Source: an uncultured Paracoccaceae bacterium (GTDB taxonomy: Bacteria > Pseudomonadota > Alphaproteobacteria > Rhodobacterales > Rhodobacteraceae). Taken from it: DNA of 64,000 nucleotides. The stretch's first letter is position 1. Each line of letters starts with the position of its first letter. Position numbers and translations under genes: made by a program. The DNA lies in assembly GCA_947500825.1 (NCBI GenBank), contig CANMTR010000004.1, forward strand, positions 124,001 to 188,000, given 5' to 3'. The notes beneath the pieces are model-generated. The model saw only the letters and a list, made by a program, of their open reading frames with translations. It was not told where the DNA came from and did no database searches. Of this stretch, positions 46,684 through 54,525 are shown piece after piece.

Positions 46684-47418
46684 TTACATCAGCGGCCGGG
46701 ACCGGTGCGTGGGCGTCCCGCCGACGAGGGCCAGCCTTTCGAGCGCCCGCCGGTCGTGTATGCGAAGGCGCTGGTCGGTCCACGAGGCCATGCCGCGCTC
46801 GCGCAGCTTCGCCAGGGTCTTGTTAGTATGGACGAGGGACAGGCCGAGCGTGTCGGCAAGGTCCTGCTGGCGAAACGGAAAATCGAGCGTGTCGTTCCTG
46901 ATCAGGTCCAGCCGGTACGCCCGGTCCCAGATCTGCAAGAGCCCCCACGCGATCCGCTCGATGGCGGAGCGCTGGCCCACGCTCGACAGCGCCTCGCCCA
47001 GGAAATGCTCCTCGGTCGCGGCGATCCAGGTAATGTCGTAGGCCCGGTCGGGGTGGTTCTTGAACAGCGACCAGATCTCGGACCGCTTGAACACGCACAG
47101 GGTCATCTCGGTCGCGGCCTCGACCGAGTGGCCCATCTCGCCGTCCACCGCCGCCTGAAGGCCGATGAAATCTCCGGGCATGACGATGTTGATGATCTGG
47201 CGACGGCCATCCTCGAGCGTCTTGTACCGCACGCCCATTCCGGACAGGACAGTAAACAATTGCGGGGACTTGGCGCCTTCGATCAGGATCGGAGACCCGG
47301 GGCCGACGTTCAGCTCGCCCTTCTTGAAGTCGGACATGAACGCCACTTCGTCGGCGGACATGTCGTCGAAAAAATCGAGCTGCCGCAACGGGCAGTCCCT
47401 GCAGTCTACCGCCATCAC
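46684..47418 (-). CDS. Crp/Fnr-family transcriptional regulator
   Basis: A 244-residue regulator with an N-terminal cyclic-nucleotide-binding-like beta barrel (about 20-140) and a C-terminal winged helix with recognition segment TLGLSLVHTNKTLAKLRE near residues 200-217. The N-terminus has only two Cys (CRDCP) and not the four needed for an Fnr 4Fe-4S cluster, and the cAMP-contact residues are not evident. It therefore belongs to the broad Alphaproteobacteria Crp/Fnr group of unknown signal. The second Met (47415) is an equal start choice. It diverges from the pseudo-receiver gene with a 90-base gap. Confidence 0.88.
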   Translation of the reverse strand: MMAVDCRDCPLRQLDFFDDMSADEVAFMSDFKKGELNVGPGSPILIEGAKSPQLFTVLSGMGVRYKTLEDGRRQIINIVMPGDFIGLQAAVDGEMGHSVEAATEMTLCVFKRSEIWSLFKNHPDRAYDITWIAATEEHFLGEALSSVGQRSAIERIAWGLLQIWDRAYRLDLIRNDTLDFPFRQQDLADTLGLSLVHTNKTLAKLRERGMASWTDQRLRIHDRRALERLALVGGTPTHRSRPLM

Positions 47419-47508
47419 GCGTTACTCGGTTTCTATGTCACAGTTAAATGACCTTGGAGCGCAATAATACTAGAACGCTTCGGTATTCAAACGCGTAAAT
47501 CGGGCCCC

Positions 47509-47895
47509 ATGAGCGTCAGACACGTCATCGTCCTCGAGAAAGAGGCAATCATCGCCAGCGACATGGGCGAGGAAGTCGCGAGCCTCGACGAGGATGCCCT
47601 CGTGCGACTGGCCACCTCCGTCGAGGATGCCGCGTCGGAAGCGGAGGCGCTAGGCCGGGTGGACCTGTTGATCGTGTCGCACCGCTCCGCGACCTTCGCC
47701 GACGACGCGTCCTTTCCGGCCCTGGCGGAGACGGCGCGATCGGTCATGATCCTGAGCGACGAGGACATGAACCAACTGTCCCGGATCAAGGGCGTGCACG
47801 TCGCGCGCACGCCCTTCACGTCGTCGAGCCTGCGGCGCGACCTGATGGGGATCACCGTCTCCGGCGCGCCGCTCTTCCCGCAAAGACCCCGATGA
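47509..47895 (+). CDS. Degenerate receiver-domain protein (pseudo-receiver)
   Basis: A 128-residue protein whose layout follows a response-regulator receiver domain. It opens HVIVLEKEAIIASDM (acidic Glu10, Glu12), has VDLLIVSHRS where the phosphoacceptor strand should be, and ends HVARTPFTSSSLRRDL where a receiver would read KPF. The phosphorylated Asp is Ser57 and the conserved Lys is Thr101, so it should not be phosphorylated in the usual way. The relation is my reading of the fold pattern, not a database match. The gene diverges from the Crp/Fnr regulator, and its last 44 bases overlap the convergent YqjE-like gene. Confidence 0.7.
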   Translation: MSVRHVIVLEKEAIIASDMGEEVASLDEDALVRLATSVEDAASEAEALGRVDLLIVSHRSATFADDASFPALAETARSVMILSDEDMNQLSRIKGVHVARTPFTSSSLRRDLMGITVSGAPLFPQRPR

Positions 47896-48214
47896 CCAGT
47901 GCCTGAACCAAGCCGGCCGCGCTCAGGGCGGGGCTCTTGAACGGGTTCTGCATCTCCCGCGTGACCTCCTTAGGCACGACCCGGGGCGGGTAGCGCGAGA
48001 AGGCGAGGGCGAGGAGGCCCATGCTCAGGAAGAGTATGCTGGCGACCAGCGCCGTGGGCACGGGCCCGAACCTCTCGGAGAGGACGATCCAGACCGCGCT
48101 CCCGAGGAAGCAGAATCCCACGAAGAACAGCAGGGCCGCGATCACGCTCCACTTCGCGCGCCGCGCAAAGCTCTTGGCGGCGAAGCGCAGCGCGTTGAGT
48201 TGCGGTCCGAACAT
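47852..48214 (-). CDS. YqjE-like / phage-holin-family membrane protein
   Basis: A 120-residue protein with two strong transmembrane helices (SVIAALLFFVGFCFLGSAVW near residues 23-42 and ALVASILFLSMGLLALAF near 55-72) and a third weaker hydrophobic stretch near the C-terminus before a basic RAARRRR tail. It resembles the YqjE/holin-superfamily proteins that occur beside YqjD. It starts 5 bases after the YqjD-like gene, so the two are co-transcribed. Its end overlaps the convergent pseudo-receiver gene. Confidence 0.7.
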   Translation of the reverse strand: MFGPQLNALRFAAKSFARRAKWSVIAALLFFVGFCFLGSAVWIVLSERFGPVPTALVASILFLSMGLLALAFSRYPPRVVPKEVTREMQNPFKSPALSAAGLVQALVIGVFAGRAARRRR

Positions 48215-48219
48215 GGCCG

Positions 48220-48540
48220 TCAGCGACGGCTGAGAAGGCCGAGCAGCAGGCCGATGCCCGCGGCGATCCCGAGGGCCGTGGCCGGGTTCTCGTGCACGTA
48301 GGTCTCGACCTCGTCGACCTTTCCCTGCGCCTCGTCGCGGAAGTGATCGGCGCGGCGCTGGGCCTCGCCCTGGTAGTAACGGCCCCTGGCCTTGCCGTAG
48401 TCGCCTAGCGAGTCGGTCAGGCGGCGGATGTCGGATTTCAGCGTGTCCACCTGCTGGGACAGCTCCTCGTAGGAGGGCTCCCGGGCCGCGGCCGCTTTCG
48501 GTGTCGCCTTCGGGGTGGATGTCGACGGATCGTTCGCCAT
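48220..48540 (-). CDS. YqjD/ElaB-like (DUF883) membrane-anchored protein
   Basis: A 106-residue protein with an Ala/Pro/Thr-rich N-terminus, a charged amphipathic helix (YEELSQQVDTLKSDIRRLTD near residue 33) and a single C-terminal helix TALGIAAGIGLLLGLLSRR. This layout is that of the YqjD/ElaB family, C-tail-anchored proteins linked to ribosome association in stationary phase in E. coli. ATG 48540 follows AAGGAG. It is the first gene of a two-gene operon with the YqjE-like protein and diverges from the PRC-barrel gene. Confidence 0.82.
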   Translation of the reverse strand: MANDPSTSTPKATPKAAAAREPSYEELSQQVDTLKSDIRRLTDSLGDYGKARGRYYQGEAQRRADHFRDEAQGKVDEVETYVHENPATALGIAAGIGLLLGLLSRR

Positions 48541-48573
48541 GGCGGTACTCCTTGCCTCAAAAACCACGGTTTC

Positions 48574-48598
48574 AATGCGGCGTGTCTTGGAAGGTTCC
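48574..48598 (-). promoter_or_regulatory. Candidate EcfG-type promoter for the YqjD/YqjE-like operon
   Basis: Minus strand GGAAC (48598-48594), a 16-base spacer and CATT (48577-48574). This differs from GGAAC-N16/17-CGTT, the general-stress promoter of alphaproteobacteria, at one position of the -10 element. It lies 34 bases before the ATG. Confidence 0.4.
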
Positions 48599-48637
48599 AG
48601 TTTCGGCGCGACTGGCGCGCAAGATCGTGGCCGGATC

Positions 48638-48662
48638 GGAACCGTGCCCGGTCGCGATCGCT
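48638..48662 (+). promoter_or_regulatory. Candidate EcfG-type promoter for the PRC-barrel gene
   Basis: GGAAC (48638-48642), a 16-base spacer and CGCT (48659-48662), one mismatch in the -10 element against the general-stress consensus. It lies 22 bases before ATG 48685, so the leader would be very short. Confidence 0.35.
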
Positions 48663-48684
48663 TGCCATGGCAAGGAGGCCCGAC

Positions 48685-49290
48685 ATGCAGACGACGCTCA
48701 GGACGCTACTCGACCTCGACGCCCGCGCCGGGGAGGATCGCTTCCCGGTGCGGGAACTTTTCCACCGGGCCGGAACGCGGGAGCTGGCCTATGTCGCGGT
48801 GGACGTGGGGGGCTGGCTCGACCGGCGGGAGGTGCTGGTCGGGGTGGATCGCTTCGGCCCTCCTGACGACGCCGATTGGCCCGTCTCCATGAACCGCGAG
48901 GAGTTGGAGGACGCGCCGGTGCTCGAAAGCGACGAGGGGGGATCGCTCGACCTTCTTCCTCCGCTGATCGTTGGCCCGCTGGGCTATACCTTCTCGCCGC
49001 TCATGATGGCCGCGGGAATGAACGTGTCCGCCGGTCGTCGCCTGCCCGACGAGCCGGGGGGCGACGGGGCCCCCCTCGTCACGCGCGCCCACGACCGCCT
49101 GTCCGGGGTCGAGCGCAGCGGCGACTGGATCGGCCGCGAGGCGTTCGGCCCCGGAGGCGCCCTGGGGCCGATCGGGGACGTGGCGGTCGAGGACGGCATC
49201 CTGACCGCCGCGATCCTGGAGGACGGCACCCGCCTGTCGTTCGATCGCCTGCGGCGGCTCGCCGACCAGGGTCACGCGATCTTCGACTGA
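48685..49290 (+). CDS. PRC-barrel domain protein (tandem)
   Basis: A 201-residue protein with two PRC-barrel-like halves. The first is about residues 10-75 (PVRELFHRAGTRELAYVAVD and WPVSMNREELEDAP). The second is about 125-195 (RLSGVERSGDWIGREAFG and TRLSFDRLRRLADQ). PRC-barrel proteins are small beta-barrels used as protein- or RNA-binding adaptors. ATG 48685 has AAGGAGG six bases upstream; the earlier ATG at 48667 overlaps the promoter region and is rejected. It converges with the PBP1A gene with a 4-base gap. Confidence 0.75.
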   Translation: MQTTLRTLLDLDARAGEDRFPVRELFHRAGTRELAYVAVDVGGWLDRREVLVGVDRFGPPDDADWPVSMNREELEDAPVLESDEGGSLDLLPPLIVGPLGYTFSPLMMAAGMNVSAGRRLPDEPGGDGAPLVTRAHDRLSGVERSGDWIGREAFGPGGALGPIGDVAVEDGILTAAILEDGTRLSFDRLRRLADQGHAIFD

Positions 49291-49294
49291 CGCC

Positions 49295-51469
49295 TCAGCG
49301 GCCGAAGATTCCCATCACGTCGTCCATGATCCGCTCGGCCATGTTGGGCTGCTGGTCAGGCGGTGCCCGTCCGATCAGCCTGTCGCTGTCGGACCGCGCC
49401 ACGCGGCCGTCGCTTGCGGGAGCCTGCTGGGGCACCCGCCCCGGGCCGGAGGGCCGGATCATCGGCAGGTCGTGGAGCGGCATGCCCTCGTGGACGCGCG
49501 CCATCGTCTCGCGCCAGATCTCGGCGGGCAGGCCGCCGCCGGTCACGCCCGTGAGCGGCGTGTTGTCGTCGTACCCCATCCAGACGCCGGTCACGTAGTC
49601 GGCCGTGAAGCCGAGGAACCAGGCGTCTCGCGCGGCCGAGGTCGTGCCCGTCTTGCCGGCCGCCGGCCTGTCGCCCAGCGAGGCGCGCTCGCCCGTGCCC
49701 TCGTCGATCACGCGGCTCATCATCCAAGTCAGCTCCCGCGCCGCGCGTTCCGAGATCACGCGATTGCCCAGGCCGCCCTCCTGCCCCAGAAGAGGCGCCC
49801 CCTCTCCCTGAATCCGCAGATCGCGAATCCCGTAGGGCTCGACCGAGGTGCCGCCGTTCAGGATGCCGGCATAGGCACCGGTCATCTCGAGCAGGGTCGA
49901 CTCGGACGCGCCGAGCGCCAAGGCGGGCGTGTCGGCGAGGTCGGAGTCGATGCCGAATCCGGTCGCCACCTGCCGCACGGCGTCGCGACCCACGGCCTCG
50001 GACACCTTGACGGCGGGGATGTTGAGGGAGTTCTCGAGCGCCTGTTCCAGCGTGACCGTGCCGCGGAACCGCCGGTCGTAGTTCTCGGGCGACCAGGTGC
50101 CGGAGCCGGGGATGCGCATGGTCAGCGGCTCGTCGGTCACCGTGTCGAGGGCCGAGTATCCCATGTCCAGCGCCGCGGCATAGACGAAGGGCTTGAAGGC
50201 CGAGCCGGTCTGGCGCCGGGCCTGGATCGCGCGGTTGAACTGCCCCGCCACGCCCTTGAACTTGCGCCCGCCGACCATGCCGCGCACCGCGCCGTCGGAC
50301 GACATGACGACGACCGCCGCCTGCGCCTCGGACCCCTCGACCACGCGCGTCTCGAACACGTGGTCGAGCGCCTCCTCGGCGGCGCGCTGGATGCGCTGGT
50401 CGAAGGTGGTGCGCATGATCACGTCCTCGGTGGTCTTGCGCGTCAGGAAGTCGGGGGCGGCGCCCATCACCCAGTCGGCGAAGTAGCCGCCCGCGCGCGC
50501 CTCGGCGGCCTCGGAAAGCTGGGCGGGGTTGTCGAGGGCGAAGCGCGCCTCGGCCTGGGTCAGGTAATCCTGCTGCTCCATCAGGCCGATGATGACGGAG
50601 GCCCTGTCCTGGCTGCGTTCGAGATTCGCGGTGGGGGCGTAGCGCGTGGGCGCGACCAGGAGGCCTGCCAGCATCGCCGCCTCCGCCGGGTCGACCTCGT
50701 TGGCCGACTTGCCGAAGTAGCGCTGCGCCGCGGCCTCGAAGCCGCGTGACCCGGCCCCGAGAAAGACGCGGTTCATGTAGATCGTGAGGACCTCGTCCTT
50801 GGTGTATTTCGCCTCCATCGCCAGGGCGAAGACGGCCTCCTTGACCTTGCGCCAGAGGGTCGTCTGCCGGCAATCCTCCTCGTAGGCGCTCTCGCTCTCC
50901 CAAGTGTCGGGGTCGAAAGGAACGCCCAGGCACAGGAGTTTCGCCGTCTGCTGCGTGATCGTGGAGCCGCCATGGCCCGAGAGCGGGCCGCGACCTTCCT
51001 TGAGGTTGATCCTCACCGCGCTCGCCACGCCGATCGGGTCGACGCCCGGGTGCAGGTAGAAGCGCCTGTCCTCCGTCGCGACGATGGCGTTCTTGAGGTA
51101 GGGGGAGACGGTCTCGGCCGCGATCTGGCCGCCGAACTGCTCGCCCCTCCAGGCGAAGATATCGCCCTCCCGGTCGAGGAGCGTCACCGAGCCGCGCGCG
51201 CGGCCGTCCAGCAGCGCCTCGGGCGAGGGCAGGGTGGTATAGACGTAGCCCACCGCCAGTGCGAGGATCACGAGCGCGACGAGCGCGCCGCGCCAGATCA
51301 GCCGCAGGCCCAGGCCGAAGATCCAGGCGAAGGGCAGGAGCAGCCAGCCCAGGGGGCCACGCCCGCGGGTGCGCGTCCTGCGACGAGGTGCCTTGCGCCG
51401 CGTGTTCCTCGGCGCCGGTTTGCGGCCCTTCGGCGCGCGCCGCGGCGCGACCAGCGGGGATCGTGCCAT
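49295..51469 (-). CDS. PBP1A-family bifunctional penicillin-binding protein
   Basis: A 724-residue inner-membrane peptidoglycan synthase with one membrane helix after an N-terminal region very rich in Arg/Lys/Pro. The glycosyltransferase domain shows VATEDRRFYLHPGVDPIG near residue 130 with catalytic Glu, and GHGGSTITQQTAKLL near 164. The transpeptidase domain shows the active-site SxxK in RQTGSAFKPFVYAAALD near 410, SLNIPAVK near 475 and KTGTTSAARDAW near 608. ATG 51469 is chosen because the upstream extension to 51718 crosses the promoter region. It diverges from glnK with a 267-base gap. Confidence 0.93.
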   Translation of the reverse strand: MARSPLVAPRRAPKGRKPAPRNTRRKAPRRRTRTRGRGPLGWLLLPFAWIFGLGLRLIWRGALVALVILALAVGYVYTTLPSPEALLDGRARGSVTLLDREGDIFAWRGEQFGGQIAAETVSPYLKNAIVATEDRRFYLHPGVDPIGVASAVRINLKEGRGPLSGHGGSTITQQTAKLLCLGVPFDPDTWESESAYEEDCRQTTLWRKVKEAVFALAMEAKYTKDEVLTIYMNRVFLGAGSRGFEAAAQRYFGKSANEVDPAEAAMLAGLLVAPTRYAPTANLERSQDRASVIIGLMEQQDYLTQAEARFALDNPAQLSEAAEARAGGYFADWVMGAAPDFLTRKTTEDVIMRTTFDQRIQRAAEEALDHVFETRVVEGSEAQAAVVVMSSDGAVRGMVGGRKFKGVAGQFNRAIQARRQTGSAFKPFVYAAALDMGYSALDTVTDEPLTMRIPGSGTWSPENYDRRFRGTVTLEQALENSLNIPAVKVSEAVGRDAVRQVATGFGIDSDLADTPALALGASESTLLEMTGAYAGILNGGTSVEPYGIRDLRIQGEGAPLLGQEGGLGNRVISERAARELTWMMSRVIDEGTGERASLGDRPAAGKTGTTSAARDAWFLGFTADYVTGVWMGYDDNTPLTGVTGGGLPAEIWRETMARVHEGMPLHDLPMIRPSGPGRVPQQAPASDGRVARSDSDRLIGRAPPDQQPNMAERIMDDVMGIFGR

Positions 51470-51578
51470 GCCTGTCGTCCCGTTATTGTCTACTGCTCTG
51501 GTCACTCCATACATCCCGCGGCCGAGGCTTAGAACCTGCGAAGCGAGATCGTGACCGCGATTCCCGTTCGCCTGTTTT

Positions 51579-51613
51579 TTGTGCGTAGGGCCGAAGGCGC
51601 GCACAATTTGTGC
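51579..51613. promoter_or_regulatory. Three TTGTGC half-sites between the PBP1A gene and glnK
   Basis: TTGTGCG (51579-51585) and CGCACAA (51600-51606) form an inverted pair, and GCACAA-T-TTGTGC (51601-51613) is a compact palindrome sharing the middle half-site. The cluster lies about 125 bases upstream of glnK. It could be an operator for glnK-amtB, but NtrC sites are normally TGCAC-N7-GTGCA, and this spacing is N5. I see nothing else distinct in the 267-base gap. Confidence 0.35.
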
Positions 51614-51736
51614 AGAATCGTGGTCCGGACGGGCCGGCAGCGGCCCCTGGAGCTTGTTTCGGCCCACCCCCTGCCCGGACATGGCCGCGCAAGGATCGCG
51701 GGGCGGGATCGTCCGCAACGAACAGGGGGTCGGATC

Positions 51737-52075
51737 GTGAAACTCATTATCGCAGCGATCAAGCCGTTCAAGCTGGAGGAGGTCCGCGAAGCGCTGACCT
51801 CCATCGGCGTGCGCGGCATGATGGTAACGGAAATCAGGGGCTTCGGCTCACAATCGGGTCACACGGAGATCTATCGCGGGGCCGAATACGCGGTGAACTT
51901 CGTGCCCAAGATCAAGCTCGAGATCGTGGTGACCAGCTCCATGGCCGAGCAGGTGGTCGAGACCATCGCCACCACGGCCAAGACGGACAAGATCGGCGAC
52001 GGCAAGATCTTCGTCCTCGACGTCGCCAGCGCCACCCGCGTGCGCACCGGCGAAACCGACCAAGACGCCATTTGA
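51737..52075 (+). CDS. glnK: PII nitrogen regulatory protein (GlnK/GlnB type)
   Basis: A 112-residue PII protein, the exact family length, with a GTG start (MKLIIAAIKPFKLEEVREAL). The uridylylated Tyr51 is present (YRGAEYAVNF) in the T-loop, and the ATP/2-oxoglutarate-binding C-terminus reads KIGDGKIFVLDVASATRVRT. GlnK binds AmtB and senses nitrogen and energy status. amtB follows 25 bases downstream, the usual pair. Confidence 0.95.
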   Translation: MKLIIAAIKPFKLEEVREALTSIGVRGMMVTEIRGFGSQSGHTEIYRGAEYAVNFVPKIKLEIVVTSSMAEQVVETIATTAKTDKIGDGKIFVLDVASATRVRTGETDQDAI

Positions 52076-52100
52076 CCGGCCGGCAAGGGATTTCATCGAT

Positions 52101-53432
52101 ATGAATAAGACACGCATTCTCACGACCGCCGCGCTGGGGCTCGCCCCCGCGGCGGCCCTGGCGCAGGAGGCCGGGGAGGCCGCCGCGCCGGGCTTCGACC
52201 AGGTCGGCCCCTACATCATGACGACGCTGCTGTTCCTGATCGGCGGCTTTTTGGTGATGTGGATGGCGGCGGGCTTCGCCATGCTCGAGGCCGGGCTGGT
52301 GCGCTCCAAGAACGTCACGATGCAGCTCACCAAGAACATCGCCCTCTTCTCCATCGCGGCGGTCATGTACTGGCTGGTGGGCTACTCGGTCATGTATCCG
52401 GGCGACGGCTGGCTGATCCAGGGCTGGTTCGGCACCTTCGGCACAGCCCAGCTTCAGCCCGTGGGCGCGGCCGCCGACGCGGTGGACCTCGCCTATGCCT
52501 CGGTCGCCTCGGACTTCTTCTTCCAGCTGATGTTCTGCGCCACCACCGCGTCGATCGTCTCGGGCACGCTGGCCGAGCGGATCAAGCTGTGGCCGTTCCT
52601 GATCTTCGTCGTGCTGCTGACGGGCTTCATCTACCCGATCGAGGCGTCCTGGCAGTGGGGCGGCGGCTGGCTGAGCGAGATCGGCTTCTCCGACTTCGCC
52701 GGGTCCACGCTCGTGCACTCGGCCGGCGGCTGGGCCGCGCTCGCGGGCGCCATCGTGCTGGGGCCGCGGATCGGCAAGTTCGCCAAGGACGGGCGCATCC
52801 ACCCGATGCCCGGCTCGAACCTGGGCTTCGCCACGCTGGGCACGTTCATCCTCTGGCTCGGCTGGTTCGGCTTCAACGGCGGCTCGCAGCTCGCCGCCGG
52901 AACGGTCGGCGACATCACCGATGTCGGCCGGATCTTCGCCAACACCAACACCGCCGCGGCCGGCGGCGCGATCGCCGCGCTGATCCTGACGCAGGTGATG
53001 TACGGCAAGCCCGACCTCACCATGATCCTGAACGGCGCGCTGGCGGGCCTCGTCTCCATCACCGCCGAGCCGCTGATGCCGACCCTGGGCGGCGCGACCC
53101 TGATCGGCGCGATCGGCGGGGTGCTGGTGGTCCTGACCGTGCCGATGCTCGACAAGATGAAGATCGACGACGTGGTCGGCGCCATCCCGGTGCACCTGGT
53201 CGCGGGCATCTGGGGCACGCTCGCGGTGCCGCTGTCGAACTCCGGCACGTCCTTCGTCACCCAGATCATCGGGATCGCGGCCGTGGGCGCCTTCGTCTTC
53301 GTGGTCAGCCTGGTCCTGTGGTTCGTCCTGCGGCTCGCGGGCGGCATCCGCGTGAGCGAGGAGGCCGAGATCAACGGGCTCGACGTGGCGGAGCTGGGGA
53401 TGGAAGCCTACCCCGAGTTCTCCAAGGGCTGA
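52101..53432 (+). CDS. amtB: Ammonium transporter AmtB
   Basis: A 443-residue ammonium channel with an N-terminal signal peptide (MNKTRILTTAALGLAPAAAL, cleavage near ALA-Q) and eleven transmembrane helices. The twin His of the pore are visible in STLVHSAGGWAALAG near residue 208 and IPVHLVAGIWGT near 361. Aromatic gate and recruitment residues lie in the segment MFCATTASIVSGTLAERI near 148. It is co-transcribed with glnK, whose product blocks the channel when nitrogen is ample. Confidence 0.96.
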   Translation: MNKTRILTTAALGLAPAAALAQEAGEAAAPGFDQVGPYIMTTLLFLIGGFLVMWMAAGFAMLEAGLVRSKNVTMQLTKNIALFSIAAVMYWLVGYSVMYPGDGWLIQGWFGTFGTAQLQPVGAAADAVDLAYASVASDFFFQLMFCATTASIVSGTLAERIKLWPFLIFVVLLTGFIYPIEASWQWGGGWLSEIGFSDFAGSTLVHSAGGWAALAGAIVLGPRIGKFAKDGRIHPMPGSNLGFATLGTFILWLGWFGFNGGSQLAAGTVGDITDVGRIFANTNTAAAGGAIAALILTQVMYGKPDLTMILNGALAGLVSITAEPLMPTLGGATLIGAIGGVLVVLTVPMLDKMKIDDVVGAIPVHLVAGIWGTLAVPLSNSGTSFVTQIIGIAAVGAFVFVVSLVLWFVLRLAGGIRVSEEAEINGLDVAELGMEAYPEFSKG

Positions 53433-53437
53433 GGCCC

Positions 53438-53459
53438 CGGGGCGGCTTCGGCCGCCCCG
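53438..53459. terminator. UUCG-loop terminator after amtB
   Basis: A perfect 9-base-pair stem CGGGGCGGC/GCCGCCCCG closed by the very stable TTCG tetraloop, 6 bases after the amtB stop; convergent with ilvE. Confidence 0.7.
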
Positions 53460-53471
53460 TCGACAGGCAGG

Positions 53472-53499
53472 ACCCGGCCGCGCGATGTCGCGGCCGGGT
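53472..53499. terminator. Second convergent hairpin between amtB and ilvE
   Basis: A perfect 11-base-pair stem ACCCGGCCGCG/CGCGGCCGGGT with a 6-base loop, 11 bases after the ilvE stop on the minus strand. Probably the ilvE terminator. Confidence 0.7.
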
Positions 53500-53509
53500 T
53501 CCTTGCGTG

Positions 53510-54379
53510 TCAGGCGCGGACCAGCCGCTCGTAGCGCGTGGCGATGTCGAGCGCGAGGCTGCCCACCTCGAAGCGGAAGTCGCCGATCTGGCCCACGGGC
53601 GTGACCTCGGCGGCCGTGCCCGTCAGCCAGCACTGCTGGAACCCTTCCAGCTCCTCGGGCATGATGTGGCGCTCGTGGACGGTCACGCCCTGCTCGCGCA
53701 GCAGCTCCACCACCGTCTGCCGGGTCAGGCCGTTCAGGAAGCAGTCGGGCAGGGGGGTGTGCACCTCGCCGTCCTTGGCGAAGAAGATGTTGGCCCCCGT
53801 CGCCTCGGCCACGTAGCCGCGGTAGTCGAGCATCAGCGCATCCGAGCAACCCTTCGCCTCGGCGGCGTGCTTGGACATGGTGCAGATCATGTAGAGGCCC
53901 GCGGCCTTCGCCGCCGAGGGGATCGTCTCGGGGCTGGGGCGCTTCCACTTCGACAGGTCGAGCTTGGCGCCGCTGGTCTTGGCGTCGCCGTAATAGGCGC
54001 CCCATTCCCATGCGGCGACGGCCAGGCGGACCGGGTTGCGCGCCGATGCCACGCCCATGTCCGGCCCCGCGCCGCGCCAGGCCACCGCGCGGACATAGGC
54101 GTCGCTCAGGCCGTTCGCCGCCAGAACGTCCGCCTTCGCGGCCTCGATCTCGTCCACCGAGTAGGGGATCTCGAAGTCGATCAGTTCCGCGGATCGGCGC
54201 AGCCGCTCGGAATGGTCCCGCCCGCGGAAGATCGTCCCGCCATAGCACCGCTCTCCCTCGAAGACGGAGGAGGCGTAGTGGAGCGCATGGCTCAGGATGT
54301 GCACCTTCGCGTCGCGCCATTCCACGAGCTGGCCGTCCATCCAGATCTTGCCGTCGCGATCGTCGTATCCACCCGACAT
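53510..54379 (-). CDS. ilvE: Branched-chain amino-acid aminotransferase
   Basis: A 289-residue PLP enzyme of fold class IV that makes leucine, isoleucine and valine and starts their breakdown. The N-terminus KIWMDGQLVEWRDAKVHILS and the segment HALHYASSVFEGERCY near residue 31 are typical. The PLP Lys lies in IPSAAKAAGLYM near 153. The cofactor phosphate site is in GYVAEATGANIFFAKDG near 190. The length is slightly short of E. coli IlvE (309). It diverges from petP; the shared region holds two palindromes. Confidence 0.94.
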   Translation of the reverse strand: MSGGYDDRDGKIWMDGQLVEWRDAKVHILSHALHYASSVFEGERCYGGTIFRGRDHSERLRRSAELIDFEIPYSVDEIEAAKADVLAANGLSDAYVRAVAWRGAGPDMGVASARNPVRLAVAAWEWGAYYGDAKTSGAKLDLSKWKRPSPETIPSAAKAAGLYMICTMSKHAAEAKGCSDALMLDYRGYVAEATGANIFFAKDGEVHTPLPDCFLNGLTRQTVVELLREQGVTVHERHIMPEELEGFQQCWLTGTAAEVTPVGQIGDFRFEVGSLALDIATRYERLVRA

Positions 54380-54417
54380 CTGTCACCCTTTCCGAAATTG
54401 CCCGGATTGATCCTTGC

Positions 54418-54434
54418 CGGACATAATATGTCCG
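54418..54434. promoter_or_regulatory. Palindrome 1 in the ilvE/petP divergent region
   Basis: CGGACAT-AAT-ATGTCCG is a perfect 17-base palindrome 39 bases upstream of ilvE. It shares the half-site ACAT/ATGT with the second palindrome 53 bases away, about five helical turns. Confidence 0.5.
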
Positions 54435-54469
54435 AAAATCCTGCGCCCCGGTACTCTCGCCCCCTTGGA

Positions 54470-54488
54470 ATGTCAACGCTGCTGACAT
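54470..54488. promoter_or_regulatory. Palindrome 2 in the ilvE/petP divergent region
   Basis: ATGTCA-N7-TGACAT is a perfect inverted repeat 37 bases before the petP start, over the likely petP promoter. Its GACAT half-site is shared with palindrome 1. A third GACA-TC-TGTC lies at the ilvE start (54375-54384). The neighbouring MarR-type PetP is a natural candidate to bind. Confidence 0.5.
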
Positions 54489-54525
54489 AAAGTGTGACCG
54501 ATATTCGGGCAGACCGGAGGCGAGG

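Noticed and set aside
51601-51613. GCACAATTTGTGC as a classical NtrC site
   Set aside because: NtrC sites have GCAC and GTGC separated by 7 bases; here the gap is 5. Kept only as an unassigned palindrome.
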